A stretch of 30,262 nucleotides of DNA from Bacteroidales bacterium UBA6244 (lineage in GTDB: Bacteria > Bacteroidota > Bacteroidia > Bacteroidales > F082), in assembly GCA_002440885.1 (NCBI GenBank), contig DJVY01000064.1:1-30262 (forward strand). Direction: 5' to 3'. Shown one piece after another: positions 22,035-30,262 of this stretch. The notes beneath the pieces were generated by a model that worked only from the letters and a program-made list of their open reading frames with translations, did not search any database and had not been told where the DNA came from. The translations under genes and the position numbers were made by a program. Each line of letters opens with the position of its first letter. Positions within the stretch are counted from its first letter, which is position 1.

Positions 22035-24392
22035 TTACTCATACCTCAATGCCTCCACCGGATTCCTTCGGGCTGCCTTGATGGTTAGCCAACTTACCGT
22101 TATCAGTGCGATCAGAAAAGCGATGATTCCGGCCAGTGCAAAAAACCACCAACTAAGTTCAATTTTATACGCAAAGTCTTTTAGCCATGTGTTCATCACA
22201 TACCATGAAACGGGGGTCGCAATTACAAAAGCTATGGCAACCCATTTTAAAAATTTGTAGTTCAATATTTTCACTATTTCAAAAACGGTGGCTCCATTTA
22301 CCTTGCGAACACCTATTTCCTTCACCTTGCTATTCATTAATAAAAATGTAATCCCAAATAAACCCAATATGGATATGAGAATAGATATGCTGGTGAACAG
22401 GAATAATATGGTTGCAGTTTGCTTTATTTCGGCATACAAACTTTCGAATTTTGTATCCATAAACGAATAGTTGAAAGGAACACCGGGCATCAAGTCATTC
22501 CACAGGCTATTTATCTCTTCTATGGTTTTCTGAGTTTTCTGCGGCTTTAATGCGATAGATAGAGAGTAGTAGCTTTCCGCCCATTCTTTTGAAATGATTA
22601 AAGGCGGTATTTTACTGTAAATCAATCCTACATGAAAATCTTTTACCACGCCAATAATTTCATACTTCTCATCTCTAAACATCGATTTTCCGACAGCATT
22701 TTTCCAATTCAATTGCTTGGCCAAGGTTTCGTTTACGATAAATGCTTTTGTATCGCTGTTCTCACCCTCTCGGAAATTTCTACCTTCAACCAGTTCCAAC
22801 CCAAAGGTGGAAAAGAAATTATCATCAACAAAGAGGGCATTAAACATTTGCGGTTGTTTTATTCCTTCGGGTTGGTACCCATTTGATGTGGTTTCCAACC
22901 CGGGAATTCCAAAACTCGCAGAAGCATTGATAACGCCCGGTATTTTTTTTATTTCCTCGATAAGCACTTTCTGTTTTGCGCCAATGGATCCATGCGAAAG
23001 ATTAATCATGTTTTCAGTCGTAAACCCCAAATCTTTATGCAAAGCAAAATTTAGCTGCACATAAACAATAAGCATGGAGGAAATAAGCCCGATGGTAACA
23101 CAAAACTGAAAGGCAGAAATATAGACTAACTTTTTACCTCTAAAAGGCAATGAAAAATAGCTTCCAACTTGGGTCATAACTATTTTTCTCTTAAAGCCGG
23201 CAAACTGAATTAAACTGGCCATGCCACTAATTGCAATTAAAGCAACGACTATTAGAATCCAGTTTTTCTTTAATTGAATCGATAGAAAATCCGCATTAAA
23301 TAACTGAGAAATAGGATTGCTAAACTCACAGATCAGGATAACCGAAGCCAATCCTGCAATTAAAAAAAGCAGTAAGGACTCAAGGTATATCTGTTTTGCA
23401 ATCCCCAAGTCACCTAATCCAAAATAGTTCTTAATGCTAAATTCTTTTAGCCGAAGCGTTAAGGTCCCCGTAGAAATGAAAAGGTAATTGATGATGGCAA
23501 TGAATAAAATTAAACATCCAATGAACAACAAGATCATTACATACTTTCCATCCTTTTTGTTGCTATCCCAATCAACGTCAGAGAATAAATGTATTTGACC
23601 TAAAGGTTCCAAATAGAATTGGCTTACAAAACCGATATCTTCATTCTTCTTGTTTACTTTCTCCCATAAAAAATCTGGTAACTTTTCCTCAACCAGCGAT
23701 TCTAATTCGCTTGAATAAAGCTTAACAAAAGTTGTGGCAGCTATTCCGCCATCCCAACCTACAACCACATCGGGCGCACCAATTAAAGTTTCCATTGGAA
23801 AAACAGCATCAAACTGAATATGAGAATTTAATGGAACGTCTTCCACAACGCCTGTTATTGTATAGAAATTATTGTCGTACTCGGTTACTTTACCCAATGG
23901 ATTTTTGTCACCAAACAACCGCTTGGCCATTTTTTGGGTAAGTACAAGGCTGTGCTTATCCACCAAGAGTTGTTTGGGATTCCCTGAAAGTATTTTAAAA
24001 GTAAAAAAGTTGAATAAATTAGGATCTGCAAAAATTGCGTTTTTGAGCACAATCTGTCTATCTTCAAATTTCAATGTGTTAACATGCCAATTGTTCCTAA
24101 TCCTAACCACATCTTCTATCTCCGAAATTTCTTCTTTCAAAGCAGGGCCATAAGGCATTCTGAGCGAAGAGCTATTTTCTTTGTTCTCAGGACTTATAGC
24201 TATTTCATTTACACGAAAAATCCGTTCTTTATCCTCATGAAATTTATCGAATGAAAATTCAAAGCTTACATAAAGTAAAATAACAACGGAGCAAGTAAAT
24301 CCCAATATTAATCCGAATAGGTTGATGAAAGTATATAACCTAAAATTTGAAAAACTCTGCAAGGCCGATTTAACACTATTTATCATGGTCAA
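22035..24392 (-). CDS. MacB/FtsX-type ABC transporter permease (permease 3)
   Basis: 785 aa, double MacB_PCD-FtsX architecture. TM1 is followed by FSFDKFHED. The first coupling region, LKEFSIKNYFGLGDLG, is altered from the usual KEIGxRKxxGA (Asn-Tyr in place of Arg-Lys-type residues), whereas the second, KEIGVRKVNGAT, is intact. The end is ARRNPVEALRYE. Like permease 5, it has a weakened first module and a canonical second one. It lies 24 bp downstream of permease 2. It is predicted to sit in the inner membrane and to pair with the operon's single ATPase. Confidence 0.88.
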   Translation of the reverse strand: MTMINSVKSALQSFSNFRLYTFINLFGLILGFTCSVVILLYVSFEFSFDKFHEDKERIFRVNEIAISPENKENSSSLRMPYGPALKEEISEIEDVVRIRNNWHVNTLKFEDRQIVLKNAIFADPNLFNFFTFKILSGNPKQLLVDKHSLVLTQKMAKRLFGDKNPLGKVTEYDNNFYTITGVVEDVPLNSHIQFDAVFPMETLIGAPDVVVGWDGGIAATTFVKLYSSELESLVEEKLPDFLWEKVNKKNEDIGFVSQFYLEPLGQIHLFSDVDWDSNKKDGKYVMILLFIGCLILFIAIINYLFISTGTLTLRLKEFSIKNYFGLGDLGIAKQIYLESLLLFLIAGLASVILICEFSNPISQLFNADFLSIQLKKNWILIVVALIAISGMASLIQFAGFKRKIVMTQVGSYFSLPFRGKKLVYISAFQFCVTIGLISSMLIVYVQLNFALHKDLGFTTENMINLSHGSIGAKQKVLIEEIKKIPGVINASASFGIPGLETTSNGYQPEGIKQPQMFNALFVDDNFFSTFGLELVEGRNFREGENSDTKAFIVNETLAKQLNWKNAVGKSMFRDEKYEIIGVVKDFHVGLIYSKIPPLIISKEWAESYYSLSIALKPQKTQKTIEEINSLWNDLMPGVPFNYSFMDTKFESLYAEIKQTATILFLFTSISILISILGLFGITFLLMNSKVKEIGVRKVNGATVFEIVKILNYKFLKWVAIAFVIATPVSWYVMNTWLKDFAYKIELSWWFFALAGIIAFLIALITVSWLTIKAARRNPVEALRYE

Positions 24393-24416
24393 TATTTTTC
24401 TATGGATACATCAGAA

Positions 24417-26789
24417 TCATTCATACCTCAACGCCTCCACAGGGTTTCTTGTGGCTGCTTTCCAACTTTGCCAACTAACCGTTAATACGGCCATTCCTAA
24501 AGCCATGCCACCTGCTAAAGCAAAAATCCACCAGCTTAAGGTTGTTTTGTAGGCAAAGTTTTCGAGCCAACTATCCATGATGTACCAGGCAATGGGGCAG
24601 GCAATTACATAGGCTAAAGCTACCCACTTGATAAAGTCTATATTGAGCATGATGAGTATTTCGGATATTTTAGCCCCGTTAACTTTGCGGATGCCTATCT
24701 CTTTGGTTTTTTTAGCTACCGTGTTCAATACCATCCCGAATAATCCCATGATGGTTAAAACAATGGCCAACAAAGAAAATGCACTGATTAATTTAGCTTG
24801 ATTTTGTTCCCTGACGTAAAAATGGTTGATTTGCTCCTGAAGTGAAAAAATGGACACCATTTTATCGGGTGATATTTCTTCGAATAACTTGGTAATACTT
24901 GCTTTTATCTCATCATCCCTTTCGCCCGTTGTTTTAATGGCAAAAAGACTCATTTTATCGGGGTGCTGCTGAATAATTACCATCGGTTTAATGAGGCTAT
25001 GCATGGTATGTGCAGTAAAATCTTTCACAATACCCTGAATATGGAAGCCATTGAAAAGTTCTCCTGCTTTCAGATGATACATTAAAGCTGCCGATTCGTT
25101 AAAAATAAATTGATGTTGATTTTCATTGTATTCTCCAAAAAAATCACCTTCTAGCAACTCAATATTTAATAACTCCATCATGCCTTTTCCCATAATTAAC
25201 CCATCAAAAACGATGGACTCGTTATTCTCAGGATTTTTTAAACGAACGGGTAAAGTCCAGTTATAGGGAGGAATAAATGATGACCCTGCAGTACGGATGA
25301 CACCGGGCAATTGATTAACATGGTTATCTATGACACTAAATTTTTGAGCAAGTTCAGGGGTGTTCAATTCACAAATCATCACGTTTTCCGGATTGATGGC
25401 TGTGAAGTTGGTTAGGGAATAATTGATTTGCTTTTTCAAAACCAAAACGCCAACTATCAGGGTGATAAAAATGGCAAAATGGAAACTAAGAAATGAATTG
25501 CTCCATTGTTTTGTCTTTGGGTGGCTTGAGTTCCTTTTATTTAGCAGGAGTACAGGTGAAATACCGGAAATTTTTATTCCTACAACAAAACCTGAAAATG
25601 ATCCTGTTAGCAATGGTATGAGCGCAAGTAGCGGAATGGTGTACCAAGCCGAGAGAATCTGACTATCGAGATTTCGTCCTAAAGTACTGTTAATAAAGGG
25701 CATTCCCAGCATAATAACAAATATCGCAGGTAACAAGCTCAAAAATGAGATAATATTGGCCTCAAAAAGCATCTGCTTACGAATGGAAGATGTGTAAGCG
25801 CCCATGGCTTTTTTTACACCAAATTCCTTTAAGCGTCCCTCCATTTTTGCTTTGGTAAGAAAAATGTAGTTGAAAACCGAAATAATGAGAATAAAAAGGG
25901 CAATGGCTATATAATATTTCAACTCATTGGCATTTCCTCGTCTCGAATAAATATCGGTTATATCTTCAGATTGTAAATACACATCAGTTGCTGTTTGCAA
26001 GCTAAAAGCTTGTTTTTTTTTCGATTCACCTTCAAATCGTTGCTTGTAACGCTGAAGTTGTTCTGTTACATCCTTAGCATTTGATTTTGCATTTATTTTT
26101 AGGTAGGTAATGCAAACATCTCTTTCCCAACTTGTTTTGAATGTTTCAACTTCAGTTCCGTATTCGCCAAGTCGCTTTTTTTGCGTACCCAGAAATTCAT
26201 CAATCAAATCTGTATGAGAAACGAAGTTCGGCGCCAGGGATGAATTGGATGGAAAATCATTGAAAACTCCACAAACAGTCAGGTTAATAAATTCGTTGTT
26301 TAAACGTGCCTCAATCGTCTTATTCATGGCATCACCATCGGGAAAGTATTTTCTTGCCATCGTTTCTGAAATGGCCACCTCATTTCTCGATTCAGCAGTT
26401 TTACCAATGACAAAGTCAATACCCAAAAGACTAAAAACAGAAGCATCGGCACATGCAAACCGATCCTCTTCCATCATATCGGTCCCATTGAGGCGAATCT
26501 CAAATTCACCACCTTGATGATATCGGAAAAAGTCATCGATTGACGGGATGTCATTTTTAGCCGTTTCTCCGAGGATGAATGGCGTAGTACTATTGGTGCC
26601 ATGAATTATCCTATAAACCTGATCATTTTCAGGGATATATCTGTCAAAGGAGTTCTCATGCAGGTATAACATCAATATCAGGATAATTGAACCCAATCCA
26701 ATACCAAGCCCCAGTATGCTTACCAGGGATTGTACCTGGTTATTTTGGATGCTTTTTAACGCGATTTTAAAATTGATGTATAATCTCAT
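24417..26789 (-). CDS. MacB/FtsX-type ABC transporter permease (permease 2)
   Basis: 790 aa, the same two-module form. TM1 is followed by NSFDRYIPE. The first coupling motif is LKEFGVKKAMGAYTSSI and the second KEIGIRKVNGAK; the C terminus is TRNPVEALRYE. The first periplasmic domain carries many charged residues (for example KKRLGEYGTEVETFKTSW near residue 210), and the second is less conserved than in permease 1. It lies 19 bp downstream of permease 1. Both coupling motifs look usable, so this copy could form a working transporter with the ATPase alone or together with another copy. Confidence 0.88.
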   Translation of the reverse strand: MRLYINFKIALKSIQNNQVQSLVSILGLGIGLGSIILILMLYLHENSFDRYIPENDQVYRIIHGTNSTTPFILGETAKNDIPSIDDFFRYHQGGEFEIRLNGTDMMEEDRFACADASVFSLLGIDFVIGKTAESRNEVAISETMARKYFPDGDAMNKTIEARLNNEFINLTVCGVFNDFPSNSSLAPNFVSHTDLIDEFLGTQKKRLGEYGTEVETFKTSWERDVCITYLKINAKSNAKDVTEQLQRYKQRFEGESKKKQAFSLQTATDVYLQSEDITDIYSRRGNANELKYYIAIALFILIISVFNYIFLTKAKMEGRLKEFGVKKAMGAYTSSIRKQMLFEANIISFLSLLPAIFVIMLGMPFINSTLGRNLDSQILSAWYTIPLLALIPLLTGSFSGFVVGIKISGISPVLLLNKRNSSHPKTKQWSNSFLSFHFAIFITLIVGVLVLKKQINYSLTNFTAINPENVMICELNTPELAQKFSVIDNHVNQLPGVIRTAGSSFIPPYNWTLPVRLKNPENNESIVFDGLIMGKGMMELLNIELLEGDFFGEYNENQHQFIFNESAALMYHLKAGELFNGFHIQGIVKDFTAHTMHSLIKPMVIIQQHPDKMSLFAIKTTGERDDEIKASITKLFEEISPDKMVSIFSLQEQINHFYVREQNQAKLISAFSLLAIVLTIMGLFGMVLNTVAKKTKEIGIRKVNGAKISEILIMLNIDFIKWVALAYVIACPIAWYIMDSWLENFAYKTTLSWWIFALAGGMALGMAVLTVSWQSWKAATRNPVEALRYE

Positions 26790-26808
26790 AAAATTAATTC
26801 CTTTTTAT

Positions 26809-29160
26809 TTATTCATATCGTAACGATTCCACCGGATTTCTACGTGCTGCCCTGTATGTAACCCAGCTAACGGTGCTCAATACAATGATGATGGTTAGAA
26901 ATCCTGAAATGGCAAACACCCACCAGCTTAGTTTGGTTTGGTAGGCAAAGCTCTCCAACCACCTGCTCATGGCATAATAAGCCAAAGGAGTGGCCAAAAC
27001 AAAAGCAACGGCAATCCATTTTATAAATCCAATATTGAGCATTTGTATGATCTCGAAAACCTTCGCTCCGTTTACCTTGCGTATTCCTATTTCCTTGGTC
27101 CTGCTGCTAATGATAAAAGTAGAAACCCCCAAGAGTCCCATACAGGCTAACAAAATGGCGAGTGCAGCAAAGAAACCCATGAGTTGAAAAGTTTTGTAAT
27201 CCTTTTGATATCGTTGCTCAAGTATGGTGTCCAGAAAACTAAATTCAATGACTTCATTTGGATAAAAACTTTGGCATATATCTGTAATTGCCTTCATCGA
27301 TCCTATTTTGTCAGACGGAATTACCTTAACAATCATATGGTAAACATCGGGGTAGTTAATTACAAAAACGGCAGGCTTAATTTTATTGTAAAGTGATTCA
27401 AAATGAATATCATCAATAACGCCTACTATTTTTCTGGTTGACTTCGGCCAGTTACATCTTAGTGATTGGCCAATGGGATTTCCTTGAATTTCGAGATATT
27501 TTACAGCCGCTTCATTTAGTATGATCGATTCGGCAACATCCGTTTTAAACTCCTCGGAGAATAGCCGACCTTGCTTTGGTACAATGCCCAGGGTTTTAAA
27601 ATAATCGAAGGTAACATGTACATAGGGGATGGCGTACGGTTCTGTTTGTCCTTCAGGCAATACACCCCCCTCATTACTAAGGGAACCTGACGGTATTCTG
27701 CTGGCGACCGAAACTCCGGAAACATAGCTTTTGCTTAAAAGCTCATTTTTTAGGGTATTGTATTTTGTTTCGTCGCCAAAATCGAAAACAGCAGTAATTA
27801 CGGCTTCTTTATCAAAACCAAGGTTTTTGGTTTCTAAAAAACTAATCTGACGAAACATAATGATAGCACAGGCAATGAGTGCTATGACGATGGTAAACTG
27901 AGTACCAATAAGTAGTTTTTTAATTTGAAAACCCGAGCCAATTTTAAAGGATGATTTCAAAACTCCAGTTGGGCTATAGGACGAAAGAATGAAAGCAGGA
28001 TACCACCCGGCCAAAATGCCCACAACCGCTATCATTCCGAAAAGGCCAAGAATAATATTCGGATTTGCCAAAAAGGAAAATGACAAAGCTTTACCGCTTA
28101 TCTCATTAAAAACAGGCAACGCAAGACTTACCAACACAAGAGAAACGCAAAACGAAATAAAAAACACCAATACTGATTCAAAGATAAATTGCGCTGCCAG
28201 CCGACTGCGGGAGGCACCAAATGTTTTCCTCACGCTTATTTCTGTTAAGCGGGTTGTGGCATTAGCCGTGAAAAGGTTTACATAATTAAAACTTGCAATA
28301 AATAAGATCAATAGCCCGATGGCTGAAAATATCAGGACGAACACAATACTATTTTGGGGTTGAATATCTCCCAAAAAGTGTGAAGAATAGAGATGAATAT
28401 CCTTGAGATTTTGAAGAGTATAGTTAACAGATTCACTTGTTTCATCAGCATTATTTAAAAGTTTTGTCATTTTTTCTTCAACATCAAGTTTGGAAGAATT
28501 ATCGTGCATCTCGAAATAAACTAAAAAATTATTCCATCCCCAACTTTCCATCCAATCATCGCCAAACATCATTGCCCCATCTTCAAGCGTCATAAAAACA
28601 TCGAACTTGAAATGGGAATTATCAGGCATCTCCTCTATTACTGCAGTTATAAGGTAATTATATTCATTACTAACCCTTATTGTCTTCCCAATGGGATTTT
28701 CATCTCCAAAATATTTCTTTGCAGTTTTATCGCTAATTACTACCGTTCCTGGTTGTTGCAATGAGGACGACCCTTTAGATCCCGCAATAAAATTAAACGA
28801 GAAAATATCTACTAGAGCCGGATCAACCCAAGCTACTTTATCTTCTCTAAATCGCTTATCTTCAAATTGAACATTTATATTATCTCTGGGTAAAATTCGT
28901 GCGGAATTCTTTATTTCCGGTAAATTATTGCTTAATAATCTCGCTGCTCCGGGAGACTGATATGGATGCACTTCCTGACACAGTCTATAGATATTATCTG
29001 ATTTTTCGTTGTAGCGATCATAGCTCAGTTCGTCAGCAACGTATAACAGTAGCAAAATACATACAGCTATTCCTACGGCTAAACTTGAAATACTTATTAG
29101 AGAATAAACTTTACTCTTATAAATATTTGCGATGGCTATTTTTAGATAGTTCTTAATCAT
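26809..29160 (-). CDS. MacB/FtsX-type ABC transporter permease (permease 1, ATPase-proximal)
   Basis: 783 aa. Predicted TMs are near 20-42, 271-293, 325-350, 368-395, 417-437, 660-685, 713-730 and 744-768, with periplasmic MacB_PCD domains at about 46-265 and 440-655. The motif LSYDRYNEK follows TM1. The coupling motifs TEISVRKTFGASRSRL (first module) and KEIGIRKVNGAK (second) are both intact, and the end is RRNPVESLRYE. It comes directly after the ATPase gene (45-bp gap) and is the most canonical copy. The family drives mechanotransmission rather than simple channel transport: periplasmic efflux with HlyD/TolC, lipoprotein extraction or peptide resistance. No adaptor or outer-membrane gene is in the window. 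Confidence 0.9.
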   Translation of the reverse strand: MIKNYLKIAIANIYKSKVYSLISISSLAVGIAVCILLLLYVADELSYDRYNEKSDNIYRLCQEVHPYQSPGAARLLSNNLPEIKNSARILPRDNINVQFEDKRFREDKVAWVDPALVDIFSFNFIAGSKGSSSLQQPGTVVISDKTAKKYFGDENPIGKTIRVSNEYNYLITAVIEEMPDNSHFKFDVFMTLEDGAMMFGDDWMESWGWNNFLVYFEMHDNSSKLDVEEKMTKLLNNADETSESVNYTLQNLKDIHLYSSHFLGDIQPQNSIVFVLIFSAIGLLILFIASFNYVNLFTANATTRLTEISVRKTFGASRSRLAAQFIFESVLVFFISFCVSLVLVSLALPVFNEISGKALSFSFLANPNIILGLFGMIAVVGILAGWYPAFILSSYSPTGVLKSSFKIGSGFQIKKLLIGTQFTIVIALIACAIIMFRQISFLETKNLGFDKEAVITAVFDFGDETKYNTLKNELLSKSYVSGVSVASRIPSGSLSNEGGVLPEGQTEPYAIPYVHVTFDYFKTLGIVPKQGRLFSEEFKTDVAESIILNEAAVKYLEIQGNPIGQSLRCNWPKSTRKIVGVIDDIHFESLYNKIKPAVFVINYPDVYHMIVKVIPSDKIGSMKAITDICQSFYPNEVIEFSFLDTILEQRYQKDYKTFQLMGFFAALAILLACMGLLGVSTFIISSRTKEIGIRKVNGAKVFEIIQMLNIGFIKWIAVAFVLATPLAYYAMSRWLESFAYQTKLSWWVFAISGFLTIIIVLSTVSWVTYRAARRNPVESLRYE

Positions 29161-29205
29161 GATAAATCAGTTTTAAAGTGGTTGTTAGAAAGCCTCCAGC
29201 ATCTC

Positions 29206-29880
29206 TTAATTCATTTTTTCCATGAGCACCTTACCATCTAATAAATTGATTACGCGGTGTGCATAACCTGCATCACGATCGGAGTGAGTCACCATTACGA
29301 TTGTAGCACCTTCCTGATTGAGCTCAGAGAGCAAATTCATGACTTCAACTCCATTTTTGGAATCCAGATTACCGGTGGGCTCATCCGCCAGAATAAGACC
29401 GGGATTGGCTACTACTGCCCTGGCAATGGCTACCCGTTGTTGCTGACCACCGGATAACTGCTGCGGGAAATGTTTGGCACGATGCCCTATCTTCATGCGG
29501 TTTAACACATCGTTTACTTTTTTGGCGCGATCGCTTGCCTTCATTTTTAAGTACAATAAAGGCAGTTCCACGTTATCGTAAACATTGAGTTCGTCAATCA
29601 GGTTGAAACTTTGAAAAACAAAGCCAATATTGCCTTTACGGAAGTCGGTACGGTCTTTTTCCTTTAATTTACTCACTTCTGTTCCGCCAAAAGCATACAT
29701 GCCTTCGGTGGGATTGTCGAGTAGACCAATAATGTTGAGGAGTGTTGATTTTCCACAACCTGAGGGTCCCATGATGGCTACGAATTCACCCTTTTTCACA
29801 TGAATATCCACATGGTGCAAGGCGTAAGTTTCAACCTCTTCGGTACGAAACACTTTTGCTAAATTTTCTGTTTTTATCAT
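29206..29880 (-). CDS. MacB/LolD-type ABC transporter ATP-binding protein
   Basis: 224-aa ATPase of the MacB/LolD/FtsE group. Walker A GPSGCGKST at 38-46, Q-loop Gln90 (GFVFQSFNL), signature LSGGQQQR at 142-149, Walker B LILADEPTGNLDS from 162 with catalytic Glu167, and H-loop His199 (VTHS). All catalytic residues are present and the length is typical. It is the first gene of the operon and is followed by five permeases, so it presumably energises all of them. The strong MacB-like character (TEEVETYALHHVDIHVKKGE) supports a periplasm-facing efflux or extraction system. The gap upstream carries a weak promoter candidate. Confidence 0.95.
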   Translation of the reverse strand: MIKTENLAKVFRTEEVETYALHHVDIHVKKGEFVAIMGPSGCGKSTLLNIIGLLDNPTEGMYAFGGTEVSKLKEKDRTDFRKGNIGFVFQSFNLIDELNVYDNVELPLLYLKMKASDRAKKVNDVLNRMKIGHRAKHFPQQLSGGQQQRVAIARAVVANPGLILADEPTGNLDSKNGVEVMNLLSELNQEGATIVMVTHSDRDAGYAHRVINLLDGKVLMEKMN

Positions 29881-29926
29881 CGTTTGATAGTTTAAATTAA
29901 TATTTTGTGATTTTCAATTATCTCCC

Positions 29927-29956
29927 CGAAATTATACTCCATTACATCAAATGCAA
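29927..29956 (-). promoter_or_regulatory. candidate promoter of the ABC permease operon
   Basis: On the minus strand a TTG (29954-29956) lies 19 nt upstream of TAATTTCG (29927-29934), one mismatch from the Bacteroidetes -7 box TAnnTTTG. The ATPase ATG at 29880 is about 47 nt downstream. The spacing is right but the -7 box is imperfect, so this is a tentative call. Confidence 0.35.
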
Positions 29957-30262
29957 ACCAGCACTAATTCCAAAAAATTAAGTGTTGTTTCAATCTTCTA
30001 CAAAAATCTCTTTTATCACTGAACAACAGAAACTTAATTAGCATCACCTTACATTTTTTAATTATAATAATGTCATATGTCTCTTCTTTTCAAGTCCCAT
30101 GCCGCAAGTTGTATCTCGCTATAATTCAGATGCCTACAACCTAATCTTTGGGTTAACATTATTACTTAGTGTAAATATATTTGACATTGGGTGTTAAATT
30201 ACTTTACATTAGTTTAGTCATTCTTTTTTTACCTGATGTCACTAGTGTCTACTAAAAATTAA
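29957..30262. other. non-coding, AT-rich stretch upstream of the ABC operon
   Basis: No gene, tRNA or IS end is seen. TATAATAATGTCA at 30062-30074 repeats 13 nt of the left-end repeat unit (51-63), without the CCCC/GGGG hairpin. TATATTTG on the plus strand (30176-30183) resembles a -7 box, but the nearest TTG is 25 nt away. If a gene is divergently transcribed here, it starts beyond the window. Confidence 0.5.

Noticed and set aside
30090..30104. Sigma-54-like promoter (GGCA...TTG, minus strand) upstream of the ABC operon
   Set aside because: The final C of the -12 GC is replaced by A and the site is about 200 nt from the gene; a single imperfect match is not enough.

Overview
The window looks like chromosomal DNA of an anaerobic or facultatively anaerobic Bacteroidetes (Bacteroidota). 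The signs are a C-terminal type IX secretion (Por) sorting domain, several promoters of the phylum-specific TTG-N18-21-TAnnTTTG type, weak or absent Shine-Dalgarno sequences, and long two-domain FtsX permeases ending in NP(V)E(A/S)L(R/K)YE. Ferredoxin-containing MinD ATPases and NifX-like proteins point to an anaerobic lineage. The species cannot be fixed from the sequence; a marine or sediment Marinilabiliales-type organism is only a guess.

Layout. (1) 1-136: degenerate tandem intergenic repeats with a CCCC/GGGG hairpin. (2) 386-4656, minus strand: an eight-gene operon encoding a DUF5320-like Gly/Arg-rich protein, a Cys-rich zinc-ribbon-like protein, two MinD/Mrp-type ATPases with inserted 2x[4Fe-4S] ferredoxin domains, an unknown 246-aa protein, a NifX-like protein, a VOC protein and a second NifX-like protein. 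A promoter overlapped by a perfect 22-bp palindrome precedes it (4684-4715), and a hairpin terminator follows (about 224-254). Composition resembles the orange protein (ORP) type of metallocluster locus, without nitrogenase. (3) 4930-15397, minus strand: a fatty acid beta-oxidation operon in the order marR - fadN-type hydroxyacyl-CoA dehydrogenase/enoyl-CoA hydratase - thiolase - acyl-CoA dehydrogenase - DUF4442 hotdog protein - long-chain acyl-CoA synthetase - membrane Fe-S oxidoreductase (EMO/HdrD-like). The last gene probably passes ETF electrons to menaquinone. A promoter with two repeated ATGCATGC sites precedes marR. (4) 15667-17067, plus strand: a secreted esterase with an N-terminal carbohydrate-binding-like domain and a T9SS tail. 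(5) 17191-29880, minus strand: one MacB/LolD-type ABC ATPase followed by five consecutive paralogous FtsX/MacB permeases. (6) 29881-30262: non-coding, with a weak promoter candidate for the ABC operon.

How the genes work together. In region 3 FadD activates fatty acids and FadE, FadN and FadA carry out the cycle. EMO is a plausible quinone-linked outlet for FadE electrons, and MarR probably senses an acyl ligand and controls the whole set. EtfAB is not in the window. Region 2 probably assembles or carries a metal/Fe-S cofactor of unknown identity, under a repressor not encoded here. Region 5 is a multi-permease ABC system whose HlyD/TolC partners and regulators are not in the window.
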